64,000 nucleotides of DNA from Microbacterium ginsengiterrae (lineage in GTDB: Bacteria > Actinomycetota > Actinomycetes > Actinomycetales > Microbacteriaceae), in contig NZ_JACHMU010000001.1 of the NCBI RefSeq assembly GCF_014205075.1, positions 1,550,001 through 1,614,000 of the forward strand. Direction: 5' to 3'. The notes below the pieces were generated by a model, which saw only the letters and a list, made by a program, of their open reading frames with translations, ran no database searches and was not told the origin of the DNA. Every line of letters starts with the position of its first letter. The stretch's first letter is position 1. Shown one piece after another: positions 24,805 through 32,821 of this stretch. The position numbers were made by a program, and so were the translations under genes.

Positions 24805-26811
24805 ATGCCGCAGAATCCTGGTGACCCGTACGAGGATCTGCCCTGGCCGGACGAGCCGTGGGAGGACGCCCCGCCGCCGGAGGAGATGGACTGGACCCCG
24901 CAGGGATCCGGGTACGAGCCCCCGCTCGACTGGGGGGAGGGCCCGCAGACTTCCGTCGGCGCCGTGGCGACGGCGTCTGCTCGCAAAGCCGCTCCGTCGA
25001 AGTACCCGAGTGCTGCCGAGGCGCTGCACACCGTCTTCGGGTATGAGGCGTTCCGTGCCGATCAGGCGCAGATCGTCGAGCAGGTGATCGGCGGCGGGGA
25101 TGCCGTCGTGCTCATGCCGACCGGTGGCGGCAAGAGCATCACGTATCAAGTGCCCGCGCTCGTGCGCGAGGGCACCGGACTCGTCATCAGTCCGCTCATC
25201 GCACTCATGCACGATCAGGTCGATGCGCTGCGTGCCAACGGTGTGAACGCGGCGTATCTCAACTCCACGCAGGCGCCCGCTGAGCGCGCCGAGGTCGAGC
25301 GCGCCTACCTGGCCGGTGAGCTCGACCTCATCTACGTCGCGCCGGAGCGGCTGTCGTCTCCCGCGACGACGCGTCTGCTGCAGCGCGGTGTGCTGAGCGT
25401 CATCGCGATCGATGAGGCGCACTGCGTGTCGCAGTGGGGTCACGACTTCCGCCCGGACTACCTGGCATTGGGTGATCTCGGCGAGCGATTCCCCGGTGTG
25501 CCGCGGATGGCCCTCACAGCCACCGCGACCCGCGCCACGCACCGCGAGCTCACCGAGCGGTTGCGTCTCGAAGGCGCGAAGCATTTCGTGGCGAGCTTCG
25601 ACCGGCCGAACATCCAGTACCGCATCGTGCCGAAGGTCGATCCGCGCAAGCAGCTCGTCTCGTTCATCCGCTCGATGCCCGACGGCTCCGCCGGCATCGT
25701 CTATGCGCTCAGTCGCAAGTCCGTCGAGCAGACCGCGACGTACCTCGCCGCGCAGGGATTCGACGCGCTGCCCTATCACGCGGGTCTGCCCGCAGAGGTC
25801 AGAGCGGCGAACCAGTCGCGGTTCCTCCGCGAGGACGGCGTCGTGATGGTCGCCACCATCGCGTTCGGCATGGGGATCGACAAGCCGGACGTGCGGTTCG
25901 TCGCGCACATCGACCTGCCGAAATCCGTCGAGGGGTACTACCAGGAGACCGGTCGCGCCGGTCGAGACGGTGAGCCATCGGTCGCGTGGATGGCGTACGG
26001 TCTCGGCGACGTCGTGCAGCAGCGGCGGCTGATCGATCAGAGCCCCGGTGACCGCACGTTCAAGATGCGGATGGGGCAGCACCTCGACGCGATGCTCGCC
26101 CTGTGCGAGACGGTCGAGTGTCGCCGTCAGAATCTTCTGAACTACTTCGGGCAGGAGTCAGGGCCCTGCGGCAACTGCGACACATGTCTGGAGAAACCCG
26201 ACACCTTCGACGGGCTCGTGCCCGCGCAGAAGCTCCTCTCCACGATCGTGCGACTCAAGCGCGAGCGCAATCAGGCCTTCGGTGCCGGGCACCTGATCGA
26301 CATCCTCCGTGGGTCCTCGAACGACCGCATCCGGCAGCAGCGGCACGACGGCCTCGCCACCTACGGCATCGGCAGTGACCTCTCCGATCAGGACTGGCGC
26401 AGCGTCGTGCGTCAGCTTCTCGCTCGCGGCATCCTCGTCGCACAAGGGGACTACGGCACCCTCGCCCCGGGTGAGGCAGCGGGCGGCGTCCTGCGGGGCG
26501 AGACCCCCGTTCCGCTGCGGAAAGACACCATGGGGCGCGTCAGCACGAGCCGTGCGCGCAAGACATCAGCGGCCTCAGAAGCGGTTGCCGAGGGCGATCG
26601 GTCGCTGTTCGAGGCGCTGCGCGTGTGGCGTGCGGAGACCGCGCGCGAGATCGGAAAGCCGGCGTACATCGTCTTCGGAGACGCGACTCTGCGTGCTCTC
26701 GCGGAACTGCGTCCGGCGTCCGTGAGCGACCTCGAAGGCATTACCGGAATCGGCGAGAAGAAGCGCGAAGCGTACGGCGATTCCGTGCTCGCCGTGATCG
26801 CCGCGAACTGA
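24805..26811 (+). CDS. recQ: RecQ family ATP-dependent DNA helicase
   Basis: This is a 3'-5' DNA helicase of 668 residues for recombinational repair and replication-fork maintenance. An acidic, Pro-rich N-terminus of about 60 residues precedes the helicase core. Motifs: PTGGGKSITYQ (Walker A), IDEAHCVSQWGHDFRPDY (DEAH and the RecQ aromatic loop), ALTATAT and TGRAGRDGEPS. The RecQ-Ct zinc site is formed by Cys residues in ETVECRRQNLLNYF and GPCGNCDTC. A C-terminal HRDC domain follows (LFEALRVWRAETAREIGKPA, VFGDATLRALAELRP, GITGIGEKK). The start is set by the leaderless promoter; an in-frame upstream start at 24715 lies inside the divergent acetyltransferase gene. A small hairpin follows the stop. 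Confidence 0.93.
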   Translation: MPQNPGDPYEDLPWPDEPWEDAPPPEEMDWTPQGSGYEPPLDWGEGPQTSVGAVATASARKAAPSKYPSAAEALHTVFGYEAFRADQAQIVEQVIGGGDAVVLMPTGGGKSITYQVPALVREGTGLVISPLIALMHDQVDALRANGVNAAYLNSTQAPAERAEVERAYLAGELDLIYVAPERLSSPATTRLLQRGVLSVIAIDEAHCVSQWGHDFRPDYLALGDLGERFPGVPRMALTATATRATHRELTERLRLEGAKHFVASFDRPNIQYRIVPKVDPRKQLVSFIRSMPDGSAGIVYALSRKSVEQTATYLAAQGFDALPYHAGLPAEVRAANQSRFLREDGVVMVATIAFGMGIDKPDVRFVAHIDLPKSVEGYYQETGRAGRDGEPSVAWMAYGLGDVVQQRRLIDQSPGDRTFKMRMGQHLDAMLALCETVECRRQNLLNYFGQESGPCGNCDTCLEKPDTFDGLVPAQKLLSTIVRLKRERNQAFGAGHLIDILRGSSNDRIRQQRHDGLATYGIGSDLSDQDWRSVVRQLLARGILVAQGDYGTLAPGEAAGGVLRGETPVPLRKDTMGRVSTSRARKTSAASEAVAEGDRSLFEALRVWRAETAREIGKPAYIVFGDATLRALAELRPASVSDLEGITGIGEKKREAYGDSVLAVIAAN

Positions 26812-26835
26812 CGCAGAGACTCCGCCCCGGGTGCG

Positions 26836-26850
26836 CTCGCGTGTCGCGAG
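26836..26850 (+). terminator. Small hairpin downstream of recQ
   Basis: CTCGCG and CGCGAG pair around a TGT loop, 25 nt after the recQ stop. The stem is only 6 bp and has no T-tract, so termination is uncertain. The rest of the 197-bp gap up to 27008 shows no clear promoter. Confidence 0.3.
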
Positions 26851-27008
26851 TGTGTAACGGACCAGGAGTTATCTGTGAGTCCGCTGGACATCCGCTGTGC
26901 GGCCCCACCATACTTGGGTTCACATGCGCTCTGTCGGCATCTGTCGACACCTGGGGAGGGCCGCGTGACGCGAACGAAATCGCATCACCGGAGAGGGGCA
27001 GTGAATAT

Positions 27009-30000
27009 ATGTCAAAGGGGAGAAAGGCTCTGGGCAAATCCAGGGTCGTATCAGTCGCGGCGGTAGCCGCGCTGGTCGTCGGGCACGTGATGGGGGCCAA
27101 CGCCGCCTTCGCCGCGCCGGGCGATCATTCGGAGGCGAGATCGCAGTTCCTGAGCGGCTCGATCCTCACCGGAATCGATCTCGATTCCGTCGCCGGGCTT
27201 GCGGGAACGGAAGCCGTCAACGAAGGCGGACCGGTTGTCACGGACATCACCGATCTGGACCTCACGGTTCTGAGCGCACTGAACGTGAACATTCCCGGGG
27301 GCGTCAGCATCCCACTCGGTCAGCTGCTCCAGCTCGGCGCGGTGAACCAGTACTCAGCAGCTGACGACAACGGCGTTTCGCGTGCGGCATCCGGTGCGGT
27401 GAGCAACGCGGGCATCATCGACACGTCAGGCAGCGGGGAGTTCCCCGCCAGCGCGACACTCGATCTGATGGCGCTGCTCCCGGAAACGCCGCTACTTTCG
27501 ACGGCCAACCTCTCGTTGGCCGGCGTCACGGGTGTGGCAGCTCTGGACGCATCGGTGGATGGTGGTCCGGCGGACAACTGCGGCGACATCTCTGCTCCGG
27601 AGAACTGCCTCGACTACACGATCGCCGGCGCCACGACGAACATCGGCTCCCCCGCGGTCGGTGCGATCAGCACCACGGCGACGGCAGCTCTCACGACTCT
27701 GTCGAACACGCTGAACGGGCTGTCCGACACCATTCTCGATGGTCTTCTCGGCGGTGTGCTCGACTCCCTGGACCTGCTCGGTTCAATCGTGCCCGGGCTG
27801 AGCATCGGCTCGAACGACCTCGAGGTTAGTGTCACCGCGGACCTCGCCGCTGCGCTTGATCCGATCCTCGGCCAGGAGATCACCGTCGCCGGTGTGACTC
27901 TGAACGCGGCGGCAGGCACGCTGACGGTCGACTGGGAAGACATCGTCGGCCTGAACGGGCTTCCTCCGAACACGCCGCTGTTGAGCGCCACGACGCTGTC
28001 GACGGTCGCTGCAAACGCGGCGGCGGCGCTGACCGAGCTGCAGGGCGAGATCAACACGGTCGTCGCCGGTCTGCTGGACAATGTCAACGTGCAGATCAGC
28101 GGAGGCATCTGCCTCCTTCGCGTCGTCGTATGTACCGCTGGCCTGAACATTTCGTTCGACGGCTCGTTGCAAGACCTGCTCGACAACTCCGAGCAGCTCA
28201 CGATCACGGGAAGCGGCCTGCTTGCGGCGCTCAACCCGATCCTCGGCCCGCTCACCTCGACGATCCAGGGCGCAACGTCCGCGCTGGTGCTGCCTGTGGT
28301 GAACTCGGCCGTGAGCACGGCCGGCAACGCGATCTCGGGTGTGGTCACCGCTGCGAGCACTGCGCTCTCTGAGGCGCTCACCCTGATCAGTACCGTTGCC
28401 AACGTCGTTGTGAACGTGCAAGAAGAGGGCAGTGCGGGGCCCGGGAGCTACGCCGAGGTCGCCACGCGTATCACCCTTCTCGGCGGAAGCGCCCTCACCA
28501 TCGATCTCGGCCGCGCCGAGGTCGGACCGAACGACATCGTCGCCTACACGCCGACGCTGACGGCGACCACGCCGGTCGCTCCGGGTGAGGACACCGAGGT
28601 CACGTCTGATGGATGGCCGCCTCTCACCGAGGTCTCCCTTCAGCTGACGGACAGCGAGGGCAACCCGGTCGGTAGCCCCGTCGTCGTGACGACGGACGAG
28701 GACGGCAACATTCCGGCAGGTACGCCCGTCCCGATCCCGGCTGACGCAGAGGACGGCACGGAGTACACCGTCGTCGGAACCGATGAATACGGCAACACCG
28801 CAGCGTCTGACACGCTCGTCGTGGACGGCGGCGCGACGGATGCTGACGCGACGGACGCTGACGCGACCGATGCTGACGCGACGGACGCTGACGCGACCGA
28901 TGCTGACGCGACGGACGCTGACGCCACGGACGCTGACGCGACGGACGCTGACGCCACCGATGCAGACGCGACGGACGCTGACGCCACCGACGCTGACGCG
29001 ACGGACGCTGACGCGACGGACGCTGACGCCACGGACGCTGACGCGACGGACGCTGACGCGACGGACGCTGACGCGACGGACGCTGACGCGACGGACGCTG
29101 ACGCGACGGACGCTGACGCCACCGACGCTGACGCGACGGACGCTGACGCCACCGACGCTGACGCGACGGACGCTGACGCCACCGACGCTGACGCCACGGA
29201 CGCTGACGCGACCGACGCTGACGCCACGGACGCTGACGCGACCGACGCTGACGCGACCGACGCTGACGCGACCGACGCTGACGCGACCGACGCTGACGCG
29301 ACCGACGCTGACGCGACCGACGCTGACGCGACCGACGCTGACGCGACGGATGCTGACGCGACCGATGCAGACGCGACGGATGCTGACGCGACCGATGCTG
29401 ACGCCACGGACGCTGACGCGACCGATGCTGACGCGACCGACGCTGACGCCACGGACGCTGACGCGACCGACGCTGACGCGACCGACGCTGACGCGACGGA
29501 TGCTGACGCGACCGACGCTGACGCGACGGATGCTGACGCGACCGATGCTGACGCGACGGATGCTGACGCGACCGATGCTGACGCCACGGACGCTGACGCG
29601 ACCGACGCGGACGCGACCGACGCTGACGCCACGGACGCTGACGCCACGGATGCTGACGCCACGGATGCTGACGCCACGGACGCGGACGCTACGGACGCTG
29701 ACGCGACGGATGCTGACGCGACCGATGCTGACGCGACGGATGCAGACGCGACCGACGCGGACGCGACCGATGCTGACGCCACGGACGCTGACGCCACGGA
29801 TGCTGACGCCACGGATGCTGACGCCACGGACGCGGACGCTACGGACGCTGACGCGACGGACGCTGACGCGACCGATGCTGACGCGACGGACGCGGACGCC
29901 ACGGATGCTGACGCGACGGACGCGGACGCGACCGACGCTGACGCGACCGACGGCGACACTGACGCCGGAGAGCTCGGCATCACTATCAAGCACCCCGTGA

Positions 30001-30353
30001 TCGAGCGCGAGCAGGTCCAGTCGTCGACCGGTACCGGTTTCGCACCGGGCGAGGTCGTGACGGGAGTCATGAACTCCGACCCGATCGCACTGGGCACGCA
30101 GGTGGCCAACACTGACGGAACCGTCACCTTCACCTGGACGATCCCGGCCGGCACCGACCTCGGTGCCCACACGGTGACTCTGACGGGTGAGGACTCCGGC
30201 TCGGTCAGCATCGGATTCCAGGTCGTCGCGAAGGGACTCGCTGCCACCGGCTCCGAGCCCGGCCCGGCGATCCCGCTGGCACTGATGCTGCTCGCAGCTG
30301 GTGCCCTGGCGGTCGTGGGATCCCGTCAGATGATCAAGAAGGCGAAGGCGTAA
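27009..30353 (+). CDS. LAxTG-anchored surface protein with 75 Ala-Thr-Asp-Ala-Asp repeats
   Basis: This is a cell-wall protein of 1114 residues. It has a signal peptide (VVSVAAVAALVVGHVMGANAAFAA) and an N-terminal region of about 500 residues rich in small beta/helical segments, resembling the actinobacterial choice-of-anchor G group (SGSILTGIDLDSVAGLAGTE, VGAISTTATAALTTLSNTL). An Ig-like domain follows (about 515-605), then 75 uninterrupted five-residue repeats (609-983), a second Ig-like domain, and a sorting signal: LAATG at about residue 1077, a hydrophobic helix and a Lys-rich tail. LAxTG is the motif recognised by class E sortases. The repeat carries about 150 acidic residues and probably forms an extended stalk, as Ser-Asp repeats do in staphylococcal adhesins. 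ATG 27009 is the only start that gives the signal peptide. The ligand is unknown. Confidence 0.85.
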   Translation: MSKGRKALGKSRVVSVAAVAALVVGHVMGANAAFAAPGDHSEARSQFLSGSILTGIDLDSVAGLAGTEAVNEGGPVVTDITDLDLTVLSALNVNIPGGVSIPLGQLLQLGAVNQYSAADDNGVSRAASGAVSNAGIIDTSGSGEFPASATLDLMALLPETPLLSTANLSLAGVTGVAALDASVDGGPADNCGDISAPENCLDYTIAGATTNIGSPAVGAISTTATAALTTLSNTLNGLSDTILDGLLGGVLDSLDLLGSIVPGLSIGSNDLEVSVTADLAAALDPILGQEITVAGVTLNAAAGTLTVDWEDIVGLNGLPPNTPLLSATTLSTVAANAAAALTELQGEINTVVAGLLDNVNVQISGGICLLRVVVCTAGLNISFDGSLQDLLDNSEQLTITGSGLLAALNPILGPLTSTIQGATSALVLPVVNSAVSTAGNAISGVVTAASTALSEALTLISTVANVVVNVQEEGSAGPGSYAEVATRITLLGGSALTIDLGRAEVGPNDIVAYTPTLTATTPVAPGEDTEVTSDGWPPLTEVSLQLTDSEGNPVGSPVVVTTDEDGNIPAGTPVPIPADAEDGTEYTVVGTDEYGNTAASDTLVVDGGATDADATDADATDADATDADATDADATDADATDADATDADATDADATDADATDADATDADATDADATDADATDADATDADATDADATDADATDADATDADATDADATDADATDADATDADATDADATDADATDADATDADATDADATDADATDADATDADATDADATDADATDADATDADATDADATDADATDADATDADATDADATDADATDADATDADATDADATDADATDADATDADATDADATDADATDADATDADATDADATDADATDADATDADATDADATDADATDADATDADATDADATDADATDADATDADATDADATDADATDADATDADATDADATDADATDADATDADATDADATDADATDGDTDAGELGITIKHPVIEREQVQSSTGTGFAPGEVVTGVMNSDPIALGTQVANTDGTVTFTWTIPAGTDLGAHTVTLTGEDSGSVSIGFQVVAKGLAATGSEPGPAIPLALMLLAAGALAVVGSRQMIKKAKA
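28833..29957 (+). repeat. 75-copy 15-bp tandem repeat within the surface protein gene
   Basis: The array is exactly 1125 bp (75 x 15), each unit coding Ala-Thr-Asp-Ala-Asp; the last reads Ala-Thr-Asp-Gly-Asp. Variation is almost all at third codon positions (GCG/GCC/GCT, ACG/ACC, GAC/GAT), so the protein repeat is near-perfect while the DNA is not. A higher-order copy is visible: the pattern around 29605-29715 recurs 150 bp (10 units) later, a recent segmental duplication. The array lacks stops in several other frames, which creates long spurious open frames. Confidence 0.95.
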
Positions 30354-30365
30354 GCCGGATCCTGG

Positions 30366-30387
30366 CCGATACGGCATCTCGTATCGG
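30366..30387 (+). terminator. First of two tandem hairpins after the surface protein gene
   Basis: CCGATACG and CGTATCGG pair perfectly (8 bp) around a 6-nt loop and are followed by TTG. It may attenuate rather than end transcription before the DUF5819 gene. Confidence 0.45.
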
Positions 30388-30395
30388 TTGAACGA

Positions 30396-30430
30396 CGGCT
30401 GGCGGCCCGGAAACTCCGGGTCGCCAGCCG
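30396..30430 (+). terminator. Second, stronger hairpin after the surface protein gene
   Basis: A 15-bp stem (one G-T pair) with an AAACT loop, beginning CGGCTGGCGG, ends 37 nt before the next start codon. It is a probable intrinsic terminator without a strong T-tract. Confidence 0.65.
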
Positions 30431-30467
30431 CGTTCCCGTCTGCTGTACGAAGAATCAAGGGAGTCCG

Positions 30468-31262
30468 GTGCACAGCAAGGCCGCGCCATCGGCGCCGAGC
30501 AGGTCCGCACGAGTGACCGGCGTCATCGCCACAATCATCATCCTGGTGGTCATCGCAGGAACCGCGTTGATCTTCGCGCCCAGCGGCACACCGCTGCGCA
30601 GCGCAGTCCAGACCGTCGCGTTCCCCTACTTCTCGCAGAACTGGCGAGTGTTCGCTCCGGACATCCTGAAGAGCAACCGCACGTTCGAGATCCGCGCGCA
30701 GTGGCGTGACGACAGTGGAGAGCTCGTGAAGAGCGGGTGGGTCTCGATCACCGAGATCGAGCAGCGCACGGTGAAGGGCAACCTCGCGCCATCGCGCATC
30801 GAGAAAAACAGCTGGAACGCATCCAACACGTATCTCAAGCGCTACCTCGCGCTGGACGAGGCACAGCGTGAGCGGGTGCGTGACACCTTCATCGAAGCGC
30901 GCGACGGCGGTTTCCGGCCGATCCCCGTCGAGGAACTCATCGCCGACCTCGGCGAGGGCGACGGTGACGTCGTCCGATTCCTCCGCGTGGACTACATGCT
31001 CATGCGCTACGCGACGATGTACGCGACGGCGGGCTTCGGTGAAGACATCGAGCGCGTGCAGTGGCGCGTGATCACCGAGCAGCCCAACGACTTCACCCAC
31101 CGCTTCGACGACGAGCGGCAGTTCACCCCGACCGTGCGGACCTTCGGCTGGCGGCAGTCGAACCTGAGCATCGACCCCGACGTGCTCGCGCAGTACCGCG
31201 GAGTCATCGACCGCTACGGCGCGGTCGGCACATTCGAGAGGGCCGCAAATGAAGCTGAATGA
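30468..31262 (+). CDS. DUF5819 family membrane-anchored protein
   Basis: This 264-residue protein has one N-terminal transmembrane helix (GVIATIIILVVIAGTALIF) and an extracytoplasmic domain. The segment FPYFSQNWRVFAPDILKSNR is the hallmark of DUF5819 proteins. Function is unknown. The GTG start at 30468 has AAGGGAG about 9 nt upstream. It overlaps the following HTTM gene by 14 bp, so the two are translated together; this pairing recurs in actinobacteria and suggests a two-protein membrane complex. The gene follows the LAxTG surface protein behind two hairpins, so co-expression with it is uncertain. Confidence 0.78.
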   Translation: MHSKAAPSAPSRSARVTGVIATIIILVVIAGTALIFAPSGTPLRSAVQTVAFPYFSQNWRVFAPDILKSNRTFEIRAQWRDDSGELVKSGWVSITEIEQRTVKGNLAPSRIEKNSWNASNTYLKRYLALDEAQRERVRDTFIEARDGGFRPIPVEELIADLGEGDGDVVRFLRVDYMLMRYATMYATAGFGEDIERVQWRVITEQPNDFTHRFDDERQFTPTVRTFGWRQSNLSIDPDVLAQYRGVIDRYGAVGTFERAANEAE

Positions 31263-32337
31263 TCTTTTCGACCGCTGGCTGCGGTGGCTCACGAGTACGG
31301 AGCACAATCTGCGCAGTTTCGCCGTCCTGCGCATCCTGTTCGGGGTCGGTCTCCTTATGACCGTCGTTCCGAGCATCGCAGATCGTTCCATGATCTGGGG
31401 CGCGGCATCGTTCTGGGTCGATCCTGAAGCGAGCCGCCGAGGCTACGTGACGTTCGATGTCCTCCTGCCCAAGGACAACCCCGTCCTCTTCGACCTGGTG
31501 TTCTTCGGCCTCATCGGCCTCATGGTGCTGTTCACCATCGGGCTGGGCACGCGGGTCGTCACGCCGATCATGCTGATCCTCGTGGTATCCCTTCAATCGA
31601 ACAACGGCTTCGTGCTCAACGGCGGGGACACGCTCTACCGGATCACCCTGCTGTTCCTCGTCTTCGCGAACCTGAGCGCGCATTACTCGGTCGACTCGTG
31701 GTTGCGCGATCGCCGCCGCCGCACCTCGTCGGCACGGCGCCGCTGGATCCCGGCACACATCAGGAACGCTGCGCACAATGCCGCCCTGGTGCTGTGCTGT
31801 TTCCAGATCATCGTCGTGTACACGGTGTCCGGGGTGTGGAAGCTCACGGGAGAGGCATGGCCGGCCGGCACCGCGCTCTTCTACTCTCTGCGCATCGACG
31901 CTTTCATGGTCTTCCCGATGGTCAACGAGCTGATCTGGCAGTCCTCGCTGCTCATCTACGTGGCGACCTTCATCGCGCTTTGGTCGCAGACCCTGTTCCC
32001 GATCGCGCTGTTGTGGCGTCCGTCGCGGATCTTCGTGCTCGTGGCCCTCGTGTTCATGCACTCAGGGATCGGTCTGCTGCTCGGTCTGTGGCCGTTCTCG
32101 CTGGCGATGATCGCCCTGGACATGCTCTTCATCCGCGACAAGACGTGGGTGAGCGTGACTGGATGGGTGCGCTCGACGGCGCTCTGGCGCAGGGCTGACG
32201 ACCTCGTCGGCAGGATGCTGCCGCGAGGCGGCGGACGGTCTACGCGATCCACCGAGCGCAAGGCGCCGACGCCGTCGGAGGCCTCGGCGTCCGACGAGTC
32301 CACGTCGAAGGAGCCGATCCCCACCCCGGTCAGCTGA
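31249..32337 (+). CDS. HTTM domain membrane protein
   Basis: This 362-residue polytopic protein has an HTTM domain, distantly related to vitamin K-dependent gamma-carboxylase. Visible features are LRSFAVLRILFGVGLLMTVV in the first helix, LQSNNGFVLNGGDTLYRITL (typical HTTM loop with the NGGD motif), LVLCCFQIIVVYTVSGVWKL, and a string of about eight further hydrophobic segments up to residue 300. A disordered Ser/Thr/Glu-rich tail ends it. It overlaps the DUF5819 gene by 14 bp upstream and the convergent osmC stop by 8 bp. Bacterial HTTM proteins have no proven reaction; carboxylase activity should not be assumed. Confidence 0.82.
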   Translation: MKLNDLFDRWLRWLTSTEHNLRSFAVLRILFGVGLLMTVVPSIADRSMIWGAASFWVDPEASRRGYVTFDVLLPKDNPVLFDLVFFGLIGLMVLFTIGLGTRVVTPIMLILVVSLQSNNGFVLNGGDTLYRITLLFLVFANLSAHYSVDSWLRDRRRRTSSARRRWIPAHIRNAAHNAALVLCCFQIIVVYTVSGVWKLTGEAWPAGTALFYSLRIDAFMVFPMVNELIWQSSLLIYVATFIALWSQTLFPIALLWRPSRIFVLVALVFMHSGIGLLLGLWPFSLAMIALDMLFIRDKTWVSVTGWVRSTALWRRADDLVGRMLPRGGGRSTRSTERKAPTPSEASASDESTSKEPIPTPVS

Positions 32338-32746
32338 TCGCGTAGGGCTCCGCGTGCACCCGCGCGGTCGCGGCATCCTTCAAGAGCTTCGAGACAGGGC
32401 AGCGCGCATGTGACGCCGCCAGCACCTGCTCCGTCTGCTCGGCAGAGGCGCCTTCGACTGACAGGTACGCGTCGGCGTGGAACTCGTACCCGGCGCCTTC
32501 CGCGGCGTCGTGCAGTTCCACCTCGACGCGGACGGCGGTGCGCCGCCCGGTGGGCGCGATCACCTGAGCGGTCGCATTCAGGCAGGTCGCCCACGCGAGA
32601 GCCAGCAACTGCTCCGGATTGCTCGCCGACGTGTCCTGATCGGGGTTCAGCGGTGACGACACCGCCACCGCGAGACCGTCGGGGATGAACGTCTCGCCCT
32701 CGCCGCCGTCTTTGTTGATCGCCTGCGTCCGGTACCTCATGCTCAT
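32330..32746 (-). CDS. OsmC/Ohr family peroxide-detoxifying protein
   Basis: This 138-residue thiol peroxidase-like protein reduces organic hydroperoxides in this family. The two redox Cys are present, in LAWATCLNATAQ and SHARCPVSKLL, as is the conserved Glu in ASNPEQLLALAW. The length is standard. The start at 32746 is supported by TATAGT exactly 6 nt upstream on the minus strand, so it is probably leaderless. Its -10 overlaps that of the divergent ABC importer operon, and a short inverted repeat lies beside them. The last codons overlap the convergent HTTM gene by 8 bp. Confidence 0.88.
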   Translation of the reverse strand: MSMRYRTQAINKDGGEGETFIPDGLAVAVSSPLNPDQDTSASNPEQLLALAWATCLNATAQVIAPTGRRTAVRVEVELHDAAEGAGYEFHADAYLSVEGASAEQTEQVLAASHARCPVSKLLKDAATARVHAEPYAIS

Positions 32747-32752
32747 CCCTCA

Positions 32753-32779
32753 ACTATAATTGGACTCAGTACACCAATT
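32753..32779. promoter_or_regulatory. Overlapping divergent -10 boxes with adjacent inverted repeat
   Basis: TATAGT for osmC (minus strand, 32758-32753) and TATAAT for the importer (plus strand, 32755-32760) overlap by 4 bp. AATTGG (32758-32763) and CCAATT (32774-32779) form an inverted repeat with a 10-nt spacer over the plus-strand start region. A regulator bound here would affect both units. Confidence 0.5.
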
Positions 32780-32821
32780 CCGAGGCGATGATGCCGCGAG
32801 CGAAGAGGGCGGCAGGCATCC

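Noticed and set aside
23494..26082. 862-codon minus-strand frame as a single fused pirin protein
   Set aside because: Only the last 308 codons are pirin. The rest is antisense to recQ and overlaps the acetyltransferase gene. The ATGA overlap fixes the pirin start at 24420.
28833..29957. CRISPR-like regular repeat array
   Set aside because: Units are contiguous 15-bp coding repeats without spacers, and no cas genes are near.
28640..30247. Minus-strand frame coding a long Val-Ala-Ser-Ala-Ser repeat
   Set aside because: This is a mirror of the same array. There is no ribosome site, and the plus-strand protein has a full signal peptide and sorting signal.
27783..31391. Very long minus-strand open frame (1202 codons) across the repeat array
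   Set aside because: The 15-bp repeat has no stops in several frames, so the frame stays open by chance. The product is an RVSV/GRVS-type repeat without a signal or domain.
32747..32821. SAM riboswitch or known sulfur-regulator site upstream of the MetNIQ-like operon
   Set aside because: The gap is too short and lacks the conserved SAM riboswitch core and a TAGAC-N6-GTCTA-type site.
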